Below, in pieces: positions 7,014 to 14,410 of a DNA stretch of 21,712 nucleotides. The stretch is from a virus. A program made the position numbers and the translations under genes. The stretch covers positions 1 to 21,712 of the IMG/VR virus record IMGVR_UViG_3300017758_000171; one strand, 5' to 3'. The notes beneath the pieces were generated by a model that was given only the letters and a program-made list of their open reading frames with translations, did no database searches and was not told where the DNA came from. How positions within the stretch are numbered: the stretch's first letter is position 1; the number at the start of each line of letters is the position of its first letter.

Positions 7014-7503
7014 TTGTTTTAAAATTGAAACTAGCAACTCTTCTTGTAATATTCGTAGAGCCTGCTTTGTGCCAATATCCTCTTTTGTTAGATACTAAAA
7101 ATAAATCACCTGATTGAGGATAATATTTCTCTTCACCGTCTTGCCATTTAAACTCTATTTGACCACCAGTATCTTCATTTGCTGTGTCAAAATAATATAA
7201 GAAAAACAAATCATATCCTTCCATAAAGTCTGTATGCCAACCTTGATTATCTTTATCAACTCCGTCCCATACATTGTAATACATATAGTCTGAATTAGCA
7301 TATTTTGGTTTGATAAACTTCTCATGTAGATATTTACCAACAACTGTCAACTTTTGATGTAAGAAAGGATTTACATCTTTCTCTCCATTATCTCGTTGTC
7401 TTTCTTCGGTGTTTAAGAGTGTATGTTCATCAAGGTTTACCAACTCTGATATACCTGGTTCATACAACTTCACATAACCTTTTATGTTTACATCATCAAT
7501 CAT
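7006..7503 (-). CDS. 2OG-Fe(II) oxygenase superfamily protein (165 aa)
   Basis: The core motifs of a prolyl-4-hydroxylase-like 2OG oxygenase are clear: WDGVDKDNQGWHTDF (79-93) with H90-x-D92; LFFLYYFD (99-106); TGGQIEFKW (112-120), which is the 'GGel.f' strand; the SGDLFLVSN strand (131-139); GYWHKAG (142-148) with the distal H145; and TRRVASFNF (153-161) with R154/R155 to bind 2-oxoglutarate. The fold hydroxylates side chains or small molecules. It is closely similar in these motifs to the 170-aa protein two genes downstream. The ATG at 7503 lies four bases after the stop of the B12-type radical SAM gene, with an AATAAATA motif rather than a Shine-Dalgarno just upstream. Confidence 0.82.
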   Translation of the reverse strand: MIDDVNIKGYVKLYEPGISELVNLDEHTLLNTEERQRDNGEKDVNPFLHQKLTVVGKYLHEKFIKPKYANSDYMYYNVWDGVDKDNQGWHTDFMEGYDLFFLYYFDTANEDTGGQIEFKWQDGEEKYYPQSGDLFLVSNKRGYWHKAGSTNITRRVASFNFKTNE

Positions 7504-7507
7504 ATTA

Positions 7508-9211
7508 CTATTTATTCAACAACTTGGACATGACTTCCGATTTAATTATCGTCATATTTTCTTCTAACATTCTATCAATTACCTTTACTCTAAATTCACC
7601 ATTCAATGTTCTAATTGACCTGGCGGGTGTGTTAGGATTGAATATATCATCAATCTCTTCTCTAATAGGTTCAAATTCTGGTAGTGTTTTAATAACTTTA
7701 TAACACTCTTTGGCCATCTCTTGTGGTTTACAATATTCTTTGATACCCTCATAAAAATTTCTTAACAAATAATTAGCTGCATTATTCATAAACCACATCT
7801 CTTTCATATCTTCTACTGTATAAGAATAACAAGACCTCATTGTTCTAAATGTAGTCTTTTTGTTTTTATACAAACTGTTCCAATTATCAGAACCATCTTC
7901 GTCTATAATATCAGAATATACTTCTACTGTTTCAATATCATATTCTTTAATATATTTTGGATTACTTAATTCACTATCTGGTAAAAACATATAATCATGT
8001 CTGAAACTAGACCATGCTTTAAAATTCCATATTACTTCTACCTCATCATAAAAATCTTCAAGTGTACTACCAGGCATAGCTAAAATTAATTCTAATGCTG
8101 GTACTGGAAACCCCTCTTCTCTACATCTTTTTTCAATATGCCTACTTAATTCTAATTTATCTTTACATGATAAGTCTTTTCTTTTAGATACTTTCATAGC
8201 TTCTTCACTAATAGATTGTATTGAAACTGTTGGCACTACCGATACATACTGTGTATCTCCCCACATATCGGTACCTCCCTCGGACTTACTATGTTTTTCT
8301 GGTCCTGCACCAACAATTTCAAACCATTTATCTATCAATCGTTTTCGCCTTTCTAAACTTGGCGACTTCATTGTAGAAATATCTGTTAAATTAAAATTCT
8401 TACCCCACGCATAGGCGAATATATCTAAATCTCTTTGTTCAAAGGCACCAAAGTTTGCGTCTGTTAAGTATGCGTCTCTATAACCTGCCTTTTTAATCCA
8501 GTCTATATCTCTTTTGACTAACTCAATATCTTTCTTAATAATCTTTGTATCTGTGCCACCACCCCATTCACAATATACACATTTGTAAGGACAACCTCTG
8601 GTCGTTTCTAATATCATAAAGGGTTCCATTTTATTTGCTTTAGCGTAATCTAAAGTTTTTTTGAGGTACTCATGGTGTTCTTCGTAAATAGAAGCGTCTG
8701 TATTAATATTATGTTTTGTTGCCTTTAGACTTCTCATCTCCCAACTAATATCTTCTACAACAGGTTTACCATCATTTTCAAACCAACTATTGATTAAATC
8801 TTCCATGTATGGTTCGCCAGGTTTTGTAGGTTGACAAATAAAATCGTATATTCTTTTTCTTTCTTCTAATAATTCATTTTCATAAAGGCCAATGTGGGGT
8901 CCGCCAACAACTGTGATTGTTTTGGGATTTTGTTGTTTGCAATATTCAGCAAGGCTGTCAATAATAGGAAAATTCCAGCTATAAGAACTAAACATAACAA
9001 TATCTGGTTTATTTGTTTTACTAATGTCTTCATATAATTCCTCAATCGTTGTATATTTGTTAAATTTAAATGGCGCTTCTATCCAATTCACGCTTGCCTT
9101 ATACCTACCAACTAGGTTATAATGGCTTTGTACCATCAGATAGGTCATATTATTAGCTAATGACCAATCAGCGTGTGGTGGATTAACGAAGGCTATGTTT
9201 AATTTTTTCAT
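7508..9211 (-). CDS. B12-binding-type radical SAM enzyme (567 aa)
   Basis: A class B-like radical SAM protein. The N-terminal ~130 residues look like a cobalamin-binding Rossmann domain: IAFVNPPHADWS at the start, then DIVMFSSYSWNF and TITVVGGPHIGLYENELL around 70-116. The classic DxHxxG loop is absent, as in many radical SAM enzymes of this type. The radical SAM site is RGCPYKCVYCEWGGG with C207-x3-C211-x2-C214. A TIM-barrel continues through MPGSTLEDF near 400, a phrase typical of this family. The C-terminal ~150 residues are unassigned. Members methylate unactivated carbons or do other B12-dependent chemistry, some on peptides. The ATG at 9211 is preceded by a GTG one codon up; either works. 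It overlaps the 343-aa gene by 29 bases. Confidence 0.85.
   Translation of the reverse strand: MKKLNIAFVNPPHADWSLANNMTYLMVQSHYNLVGRYKASVNWIEAPFKFNKYTTIEELYEDISKTNKPDIVMFSSYSWNFPIIDSLAEYCKQQNPKTITVVGGPHIGLYENELLEERKRIYDFICQPTKPGEPYMEDLINSWFENDGKPVVEDISWEMRSLKATKHNINTDASIYEEHHEYLKKTLDYAKANKMEPFMILETTRGCPYKCVYCEWGGGTDTKIIKKDIELVKRDIDWIKKAGYRDAYLTDANFGAFEQRDLDIFAYAWGKNFNLTDISTMKSPSLERRKRLIDKWFEIVGAGPEKHSKSEGGTDMWGDTQYVSVVPTVSIQSISEEAMKVSKRKDLSCKDKLELSRHIEKRCREEGFPVPALELILAMPGSTLEDFYDEVEVIWNFKAWSSFRHDYMFLPDSELSNPKYIKEYDIETVEVYSDIIDEDGSDNWNSLYKNKKTTFRTMRSCYSYTVEDMKEMWFMNNAANYLLRNFYEGIKEYCKPQEMAKECYKVIKTLPEFEPIREEIDDIFNPNTPARSIRTLNGEFRVKVIDRMLEENMTIIKSEVMSKLLNK
7509..7516 (-). promoter_or_regulatory. 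Possible late promoter core AATAAATA
   Basis: AATAAATA on the minus strand at the very end of the 567-aa gene, only five bases before the ATG of the 165-aa oxygenase. A transcript started the usual few bases downstream would have almost no leader, so this is either a start for a leaderless message or a chance match. Confidence 0.3.
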
Positions 9212-10214
9212 CACTATATTTGAATGCCAATCTGAAAGCGCAATCAGGTAAATCGTCTTCTAAATGTTTAAAATCTGATTTGATGAAACAAGACATTGGA
9301 CATCTTTTGAAATAATCACATTCAAAACAATTATATTTGTTTACCCAATTCTCCATTATCTTTGTACCACCCAAATCTTCGGTGTTGTATTCTTTTAATA
9401 AAACTGAACCTGAACAACCTGTAGGTATCGTACCGTCTGGCATAATTGTTAGACTGTTACCTCTCGTACATGTCATTTTATTTTCTGACTTACCATTTGT
9501 AAAATGTTCTATATTTCTACACTTGGGATACTTGTCAATTAATATTTTATAAAAGGCTAAAACTTCACTCTCTCTTGGCATAATCGCCAAGTCTGATTTT
9601 TTACCTGTACTAGGTAATAAATGGTCCCAATCTACTGGAAATAAACTGTAAAGGTAATCAAAGTATTCATCACCATGTTTTATTGCTTTGATGTTTTGAT
9701 ATGTTTGTACACATGATACCATTCTAATTCTGTCTTTAAATCTTTCGACATTTTGTTTGAATAGTGTACTATTATATGAATTGAAACGGCCGTGTGGGTC
9801 GTAAGATATAGATATCTTTAAATCGTTTGCGTCTAAAAATTCTCTGACTAAATGGTGATTTTCAAATACTAGATTACTGACAAAGTTAAAAATAACATTT
9901 TTTTCTGGCTTAACTTTATTTCGTATTAACTTAATAAACTTGGTGTATATTGGTATATAATTTTGTTGCAACCAATAATCGGAAAACAATTCACCACCCA
10001 TGATATGAACAGAAAAATCTGTCGACCTGGTATTATTATTAATGTAGTGTGATATTGTTTGAGCTTTGTCTAGTATTTCTTTTCTTGAACTACCAACAAT
10101 ACTGTTATGGTCTTGTGGGCAAAAAATACAATTTAAATTGCAATGTTCAAAGAGACAGGTTACTATCTCGCAATAATCAACAACCTTGTTGTCAATGACA
10201 TCATAAAATGACAC
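9183..10214 (-). CDS. Radical SAM/SPASM enzyme (343 aa)
   Basis: C25-x3-C29-x2-C32 (CNLNCIFC) is the radical SAM site and MGGELF (72-77) the GGE motif. The SPASM set is present: C249-x11-G261-x5-C267, then C296-x2-C299-x5-C305-x3-C309, then C325; the middle block matches the standard C-x2-C-x5-C-x3-C exactly. Two auxiliary [4Fe-4S] clusters are expected, as in peptide-modifying maturases. The start is a GTG at 10214: there is no ATG before the first cluster Cys, an in-frame TAA lies eight codons upstream, and GAGGA sits at a good distance. It follows the unknown 374-aa gene by 13 bases and overlaps the B12-type enzyme downstream. Confidence 0.87.
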   Translation of the reverse strand: MSFYDVIDNKVVDYCEIVTCLFEHCNLNCIFCPQDHNSIVGSSRKEILDKAQTISHYINNNTRSTDFSVHIMGGELFSDYWLQQNYIPIYTKFIKLIRNKVKPEKNVIFNFVSNLVFENHHLVREFLDANDLKISISYDPHGRFNSYNSTLFKQNVERFKDRIRMVSCVQTYQNIKAIKHGDEYFDYLYSLFPVDWDHLLPSTGKKSDLAIMPRESEVLAFYKILIDKYPKCRNIEHFTNGKSENKMTCTRGNSLTIMPDGTIPTGCSGSVLLKEYNTEDLGGTKIMENWVNKYNCFECDYFKRCPMSCFIKSDFKHLEDDLPDCAFRLAFKYSDEKIKHSLR

Positions 10215-10221
10215 AAATATT

Positions 10222-10226
10222 TCCTC
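10222..10226 (-). promoter_or_regulatory. GAGGA ribosome site supporting a GTG start
   Basis: GAGGA, then seven bases, then GTG (10214) on the minus strand. It is what fixes the start of the 343-aa radical SAM enzyme, which otherwise has no ATG before its cluster motif. Confidence 0.7.
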
Positions 10227-10227
10227 A

Positions 10228-11352
10228 TTATGTTATAGAGTATTTACCCAAAAATGCATTGTCTGACTTATTAGACAATATAGCACCTACAAAATAATGA
10301 TTTACAGTTTCTAAATCTATTGAAGAAAAAGAACCTGATTGATTAGCATATGCAGCTTCATCATCTATAAGTGTAGTCAGTAAAGCGTCTGTAAATTCTC
10401 CGTTGGCAATTGCTATTTTATCTAATTTATCACTTTCTGATAGTGAAGTAAATTCAGCAAATGCGTCCTCAGCTTTGTCTGCGAAAGCTTTTAAGTTTGT
10501 TATATCTGTTGAAGTAATATTATCAAAGTTAATGTTTTTACCAGATGAAGCATAATTCATATATGGATACATCCAATATCTACGATTATTAAATAACTCA
10601 CCGTATGTTGTTGTATCATCTTCTATTTCTCTAGCATTCTCAAATGTATATGTTTTTGCTAGACTTAAACTTGCTGGTAAACTTGAAGTTGTTAAATGTG
10701 TATAGAATATTTCTTTTAATTCTAACAAGAACTTTTCTAAATCTTTCTTGTATAGTTTTTTAAGTTGGCCTTTTAATTCATCTTTATAAGTACCATCTTT
10801 TAGATATGTTGCTAATAGATATTCAACTGGTAAATGGTCTTTATTAATTACTAACCAATTCGCTCTATCTTCTTCAATAGGTGCCGAAATGGCCGCCCAC
10901 TCATCATCAAAGTTATCTTGTTCGATTGTAAATGCAATATTTGTATTTGTAGTATTTCTTGAATATCTACCTTTTGCAAAAACTTCATATCTATATACAT
11001 GACTTTCTAATAATGCTTTACAAGTATCTTTATCTGGATTTGCCAATACATATTTCATGTAAGCAATCCATACTGAAACTAAACTTTCGTTGTCACAATA
11101 TACAACAACTTGTTTGCCTGTAGCAGTAGTCTTATCGTTCAACTGTTTAAAAAAGTTATACCAGTTTGAGAAATTTTTACCTGGACCTATAACATCTACG
11201 ATACTAGAACCACATGCCATAAGAGCACCTGGAAACATGTCGATATGTTGACTTGCTTTGACACCATTTGTACTAGAGATTACTACTCTATCTCTAAATG
11301 TATCAATGATACTATCACTAGCTAGATATACCTTTTTAAATAGATAAAACAT
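10228..11352 (-). CDS. Uncharacterised protein downstream of the CHxS protein (374 aa)
   Basis: Not recognised. The first ~110 residues look like an alpha/beta domain: MFYLFKKVYLASDSIID, then PGALMACGSSIVDVIG near 41-56 and KQVVVYCDNESLVSVWIAYM near 84-103, which could be two Rossmann-like strand-helix units. Residues ~195-225 are a lysine-rich helix (KGQLKKLYKKDLEKFLLELK). The C-terminal third is polar and Ser/Thr/Asp rich with NNRRYWMYPYMNY near 257-269. Only three Cys, not clustered, and no radical SAM or 2OG motif. The ATG abuts the stop of the 224-aa gene and has AGGA upstream. Together with the 224-aa gene it lies between the CHxS protein and the next radical SAM gene, so it may be a dedicated partner; this is context only. 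Confidence 0.65.
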   Translation of the reverse strand: MFYLFKKVYLASDSIIDTFRDRVVISSTNGVKASQHIDMFPGALMACGSSIVDVIGPGKNFSNWYNFFKQLNDKTTATGKQVVVYCDNESLVSVWIAYMKYVLANPDKDTCKALLESHVYRYEVFAKGRYSRNTTNTNIAFTIEQDNFDDEWAAISAPIEEDRANWLVINKDHLPVEYLLATYLKDGTYKDELKGQLKKLYKKDLEKFLLELKEIFYTHLTTSSLPASLSLAKTYTFENAREIEDDTTTYGELFNNRRYWMYPYMNYASSGKNINFDNITSTDITNLKAFADKAEDAFAEFTSLSESDKLDKIAIANGEFTDALLTTLIDDEAAYANQSGSFSSIDLETVNHYFVGAILSNKSDNAFLGKYSIT

Positions 11353-12027
11353 TTACTTTCCTAATTCGTTATTTCTAGCAGTCATATAATCTTTATGTCT
11401 GCCGGCAACCGTTTCTCTTGTTAATAAAAACATTGGGTTGTTTGCATTTGCCCAATATGAATACATATTCTTTCCTCTAAACATATATTCATTAAAGTAT
11501 TTAGTATAGAATTTCAAGTCATCTTTCTTAACATGCTTGTAAAACTCGAAAAATCTAGTATTCTTTAATACACTAATAAAATTAACACCCTCTAATTCGT
11601 CTGTATCATCATGTGTAAAACCCTCTGCATATTCTTTGAACTTTGGTTCATTTATTGTATGCATATTGTATAATGATAAACTGTCTAGTTTACTTGTCCA
11701 TGTTTTAACAATATCTAAATTTTCACTAATAAACTTTTGTACCTCTGGACCAAAGTCATCAATTGTCTTAAACTGCAACAATACATCAATAGCCTGTTCT
11801 TCTAATTCTTTGCAACATAATAAAGATGTAGAATGAAAATAGTCTTTTAATAATGACATGTCCATATTCTTTAAATCACAAGGTAAATCTAAATTACTTA
11901 AATAAGTTAATAGTTTTTCACCTTTTAAATCTGACTTATCATAATCAATTAAAAATTCTACATTCTCGTCTGTAAAATGTTTCTTTAAATCGTCAATTGC
12001 TATTGGCGCTTTAGTTTCAATAATCAT
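11353..12027 (-). CDS. Uncharacterised protein coupled to the CHxS protein (224 aa)
   Basis: Not recognised. The protein is mostly helical and charged. Visible points: an N-terminal IAIDDLKKHFTDENVEFLID, a Cys pair LLCCKELEEQA near 69-79, a single earlier Cys near 50, and a C-terminal aromatic stretch FFEFYKHVKKDD and YSYWANANNPMFLLTRE near 160-207. No transmembrane segment or known motif. Its ATG overlaps the stop of the CHxS protein by one base (TAATG), and the purine-rich RGRR codons of that gene (AGAGGTAGAAGA) serve as its ribosome site. Synthesis of the two is therefore tied together, which makes a leader-binding, chaperone or assembly role for the CHxS protein plausible but unproven. 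Confidence 0.65.
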   Translation of the reverse strand: MIIETKAPIAIDDLKKHFTDENVEFLIDYDKSDLKGEKLLTYLSNLDLPCDLKNMDMSLLKDYFHSTSLLCCKELEEQAIDVLLQFKTIDDFGPEVQKFISENLDIVKTWTSKLDSLSLYNMHTINEPKFKEYAEGFTHDDTDELEGVNFISVLKNTRFFEFYKHVKKDDLKFYTKYFNEYMFRGKNMYSYWANANNPMFLLTRETVAGRHKDYMTARNNELGK

Positions 12028-12449
12028 TATCTTCTACCTCTACTTCCATGACAAGATGAGTGACAACTTGCGTGGCATACATCAATCGTATCTGTGACCA
12101 CATTATTTGCCTTACTACTATATTCTGTGGCAATTCTGCCAAAATATGTTTCTAAATTACCATCATCAACAGTATCACCCGTTTCGACATCTGCACCAGA
12201 AATTGATGATAATGTCTGTCTTACACTTGTTCGTAAGTGTGCAATTTGTGTTGAATTAAATACAACGCCGGCAGTTGGTCTTGAACCTGTATTTCCGCCA
12301 CCACCTGTGACATTTAAAACTGCATTTTGTTTTCTAACATTTGTGTATAGTGCTGTCTCGGTTTCTAAAACTGTTCTAATATCATCAGCTTCAATTATAT
12401 CACCACTCTCAGCTATATCTACACCTGTTATTCCTATTGTGACTGCCAT
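12027..12449 (-). CDS. 140-aa protein ending in three Cys-His-Xaa-Ser repeats; candidate substrate of the radical SAM enzymes
   Basis: The first ~120 residues look like a small virion protein: MAVTIGITGVDIAESGDIIE, an Ala/Thr/Val-rich middle with VTGGGGNTGSRP (47-58), then an alpha/beta segment. The C-terminus is striking: C125-H-A-S, C129-H-S-S, C133-H-G-S, then RGRR to the end. These are the only three Cys of the protein, spaced exactly four apart. The His-x-Ser triplets recall HxsA proteins of the bacterial His-Xaa-Ser system, whose repeats are matured by radical SAM enzymes HxsB and HxsC. Here the gene lies between two radical SAM genes and next to a glycine-rich adhesin. The ATG at 12449 has AAAGGT upstream. 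Alternative: an unmodified Cys/His metal site at a fibre tip. Confidence 0.8.
   Translation of the reverse strand: MAVTIGITGVDIAESGDIIEADDIRTVLETETALYTNVRKQNAVLNVTGGGGNTGSRPTAGVVFNSTQIAHLRTSVRQTLSSISGADVETGDTVDDGNLETYFGRIATEYSSKANNVVTDTIDVCHASCHSSCHGSRGRR
12042..12077 (-). repeat. Coding repeat: (Cys-His-Xaa-Ser) x 3
   Basis: Three 12-base units encode CHAS, CHSS and CHGS at residues 125-136 of the 140-aa protein. The codons differ between units (TGC or TGT, CAC or CAT, AGT or TCT), so the protein pattern is kept while the DNA has drifted, pointing to selection on the peptide rather than a recent duplication. Confidence 0.85.
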
Positions 12450-12465
12450 AAATTTACCTTTATAC

Positions 12466-12473
12466 TATTTATG
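12466..12473 (-). promoter_or_regulatory. Possible late promoter core CATAAATA
   Basis: CATAAATA on the minus strand, one mismatch to TATAAATA, spanning the stop of the glycine-rich adhesin and 16 bases before the ATG of the CHxS protein. The AAAGG ribosome site of that gene lies in between. It would give the CHxS protein and its followers their own late transcript. Confidence 0.5.
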
Positions 12474-13395
12474 ATACAAATAAAAATCTGTATCTTATTT
12501 CTCCTGCTCCGCCTATTCCACCTGAAGTAGTGTGTTGAGCACCTCCGCCACCGCCTCCAGAACCTCTTGTACCATCTCCACCTGAAGATGAACTTGCTAC
12601 GCCACCTATTCCACCACTCACGGCCGAACCATATGAACTAGCACCTGCGCCACCAGTTATTGTACAGTTATCACTACCACAATTTCCTGGATTTACACCT
12701 GCACTACCTGAACCATGGTCATTAAATGTTGAAGTAGGTCCGTTTACAAACGAACTTACAATACTACTTGAAGCACCTGTTGTATCAACAAATGTACCAC
12801 TTGTTAATGGTGTTCCTGAAATCGTTGCTGTTCCACCTGAACTTGCTGTGTTTGTTCGAAGAGGACCTGAAACTGCTCCTCCTGTACCTGAACCACCAAC
12901 ACCACCTGTTAATGTAAACAAAGCACCTGTTGATGAACCTGAAGCTGTAGTTGAACCACCGTTTCCAGCAGTTGTATTATATCCGCTACCTGAACCAGCA
13001 GTACCAGCAGAACCTACAACAAATGTCATTGTTTCTCCGGCAGATACATTGAAAGCTTTATCAGAAATATAACCACCTGAACCACCGCCAGCGCCTGCAC
13101 TTTCTCCGCCACCTCTGTCATACTCGGCACCCATAACTCCACCAGAACCACCACCAACAGCAGCGATTATGTGAATTGTATTAGCACCAGATGGTACAGT
13201 TGTTGTAGTTGTACCTGCAAAGGTTAAATTTTGTTGACCTAGAATAGTTGATTCCAACGCATAGTTAGAAGTAGGCATTTCAGTAAAAGGTAAGTTATTT
13301 ACACCCCAAACTATACCTGCATTAACAACATCTGTGACCAAGTCTTCAAACCTGTCAACTATACCTTGTGTACTAACTGGATTCGATATTGCCAT
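12469..13395 (-). CDS. Glycine-rich tail-fibre adhesin (308 aa)
   Basis: After an N-terminal anchor (MAISNPVSTQGIVDRFEDLV, then a hydrophobic NAGIVWGVNNLPF), residues 51-80 show the start of the phage glycine-rich domain: LTFAGTTTTTVPSGANTIHI, then IAAVGGGSGG. From ~80 to 300 the protein alternates GGxGG/GSGG runs with short beta turns (e.g. AGAGGGSGGYI, GGVGGSGTGG, GGIGG, GSGGGGGG). This is the composition of phage adhesins built as packed polyglycine-II helices, as in gp38-type fibre tips. Two Cys (239, 244) lie in PGNCGSDNCTI. It is the likely receptor-binding tip and a second possible enzyme substrate. Its start overlaps the 345-aa radical SAM gene by 23 bases. Confidence 0.8.
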   Translation of the reverse strand: MAISNPVSTQGIVDRFEDLVTDVVNAGIVWGVNNLPFTEMPTSNYALESTILGQQNLTFAGTTTTTVPSGANTIHIIAAVGGGSGGVMGAEYDRGGGESAGAGGGSGGYISDKAFNVSAGETMTFVVGSAGTAGSGSGYNTTAGNGGSTTASGSSTGALFTLTGGVGGSGTGGAVSGPLRTNTASSGGTATISGTPLTSGTFVDTTGASSSIVSSFVNGPTSTFNDHGSGSAGVNPGNCGSDNCTITGGAGASSYGSAVSGGIGGVASSSSGGDGTRGSGGGGGGAQHTTSGGIGGAGEIRYRFLFVS

Positions 13396-14410
13396 ATTTT
13401 TCTGCCTTTAATTCCTTCATTAAGCTCTTTGGAGCACCACAAATATCGCCTTGCCATGATAGTTGGTGACAATCACCACCACAAAATTCAAATACAGGAC
13501 ACTCGAAACATATTGGATTTCGTGCCCTCTCACAAGCAATATTCTCTATTCTTTGTGGACTATTTATAAGAGATTTTATATCTTGTATTATATTACCAAA
13601 CTGAAACTCTGGAGCTGCATTAGGACAACCACTTAATGTTCCATCTGCATTAATTGTAAATATTTTTTGTTCACAATCTCTACAAAATGTACCACCCTTT
13701 AAAAAACCTGTTTCAAACTTGTCATATATTACTTCTAGGAATTCATTTTCAAACCAGTCTCTAGTATTATATTCTTTAGATTGATGGTGCATTTTAAGAA
13801 ACCATAAATCCTGTTCTATATTACTTGGAAAGATTTCAGGATGTAAATTTGCATTACCATTACCTGTTAATCTCTCAAATGATACCTCTTGAATACCTAG
13901 ATTTTTTATCCACTTTAATAACTCAATAGGTTCTATATTGATTGTATCTTTGGTTACTGATACAAATAGTTTTATTATAGTACCTCTTTCTATTAAATCT
14001 CTTACATTATTTTCCCATAAAATATATTGTTTGTCATTTGCAAACCGTATTTTAGGATCCCAACTCGTTCCCATTCTATTATTAAGGGGACCAGAAATAA
14101 AATCGTAATGTTCTTGTTTAAGTTTAAATACTAAATTTGATGTGATACCGAATGATGAATGTTTCCACAAATCTTTACATTCTTCATATACTTTCGTCAT
14201 ATGCGAAACTGGTGCTAAGAAAGGTTCACCACCATGAAACTCAAAATGTGCTTGATGATTTTCGCCATGATATTCTCTAAATCTTTTAAACCAATCTATG
14301 GTCTTCTCTGGATTAAAATATATCTTTGCACCATTAATACCATTTGTAAAACAATGTTTACAATTCAACTGACATGTTTCAGTTGTCTTTACATAAAACA
14401 TCCAATTCAT
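13373..14410 (-). CDS. Radical SAM/SPASM maturase-like enzyme (345 aa)
   Basis: The best-formed maturase in the window. The radical SAM site is C13-x3-C17-x2-C20 (CQLNCKHC), and FHGGEP (58-63) is the classic GGE motif of SPASM enzymes. The SPASM set is complete: C246-x10-G257-x4-C262, then C301-x2-C304-x5-C310-x3-C314 (CFECPVFEFCGGDCHQL), then C324. This layout is that of peptide and protein maturases such as anaerobic sulfatase maturases and RiPP enzymes. It is coupled upstream to the JmjC-like gene by an ATGA overlap and runs 23 bases into the glycine-rich adhesin, with the CHxS protein next after that. Position and architecture make it the prime candidate to modify one of those two proteins. 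Confidence 0.9.
   Translation of the reverse strand: MNWMFYVKTTETCQLNCKHCFTNGINGAKIYFNPEKTIDWFKRFREYHGENHQAHFEFHGGEPFLAPVSHMTKVYEECKDLWKHSSFGITSNLVFKLKQEHYDFISGPLNNRMGTSWDPKIRFANDKQYILWENNVRDLIERGTIIKLFVSVTKDTINIEPIELLKWIKNLGIQEVSFERLTGNGNANLHPEIFPSNIEQDLWFLKMHHQSKEYNTRDWFENEFLEVIYDKFETGFLKGGTFCRDCEQKIFTINADGTLSGCPNAAPEFQFGNIIQDIKSLINSPQRIENIACERARNPICFECPVFEFCGGDCHQLSWQGDICGAPKSLMKELKAEKYGNIESS
13561..13568 (-). promoter_or_regulatory. Internal T4-type late promoter core, exact TATAAATA
   Basis: Exact TATAAATA on the minus strand inside the radical SAM gene, 165 bases before the start of the glycine-rich adhesin. It could raise late expression of the adhesin and CHxS protein over the enzyme. 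Because it also encodes residues of the SPASM region, chance cannot be excluded. Confidence 0.5.

Noticed and set aside
7014-7037. TTG start adding eight residues to the 112-aa helical protein
   Set aside because: An ATG with a shorter overlap is available and nothing like a ribosome site supports the TTG.
7155-7343. Second minus-strand frame inside the 165-aa oxygenase gene
   Set aside because: It is another frame of a gene with clear catalytic motifs and has no motif of its own.
12042-12077. CHxS tail as a haem-c attachment site or a radical SAM cluster site
   Set aside because: The spacing is C-x3-C-x3-C; haem c normally needs C-x2-C-H and radical SAM needs C-x3-C-x2-C, and no cytochrome or barrel sequence is present.
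12469-13395. Glycine-rich protein as the main RiPP-type precursor
   Set aside because: Its length, anchor-like N-terminus and polyglycine pattern fit a phage adhesin; it remains a secondary substrate candidate only.
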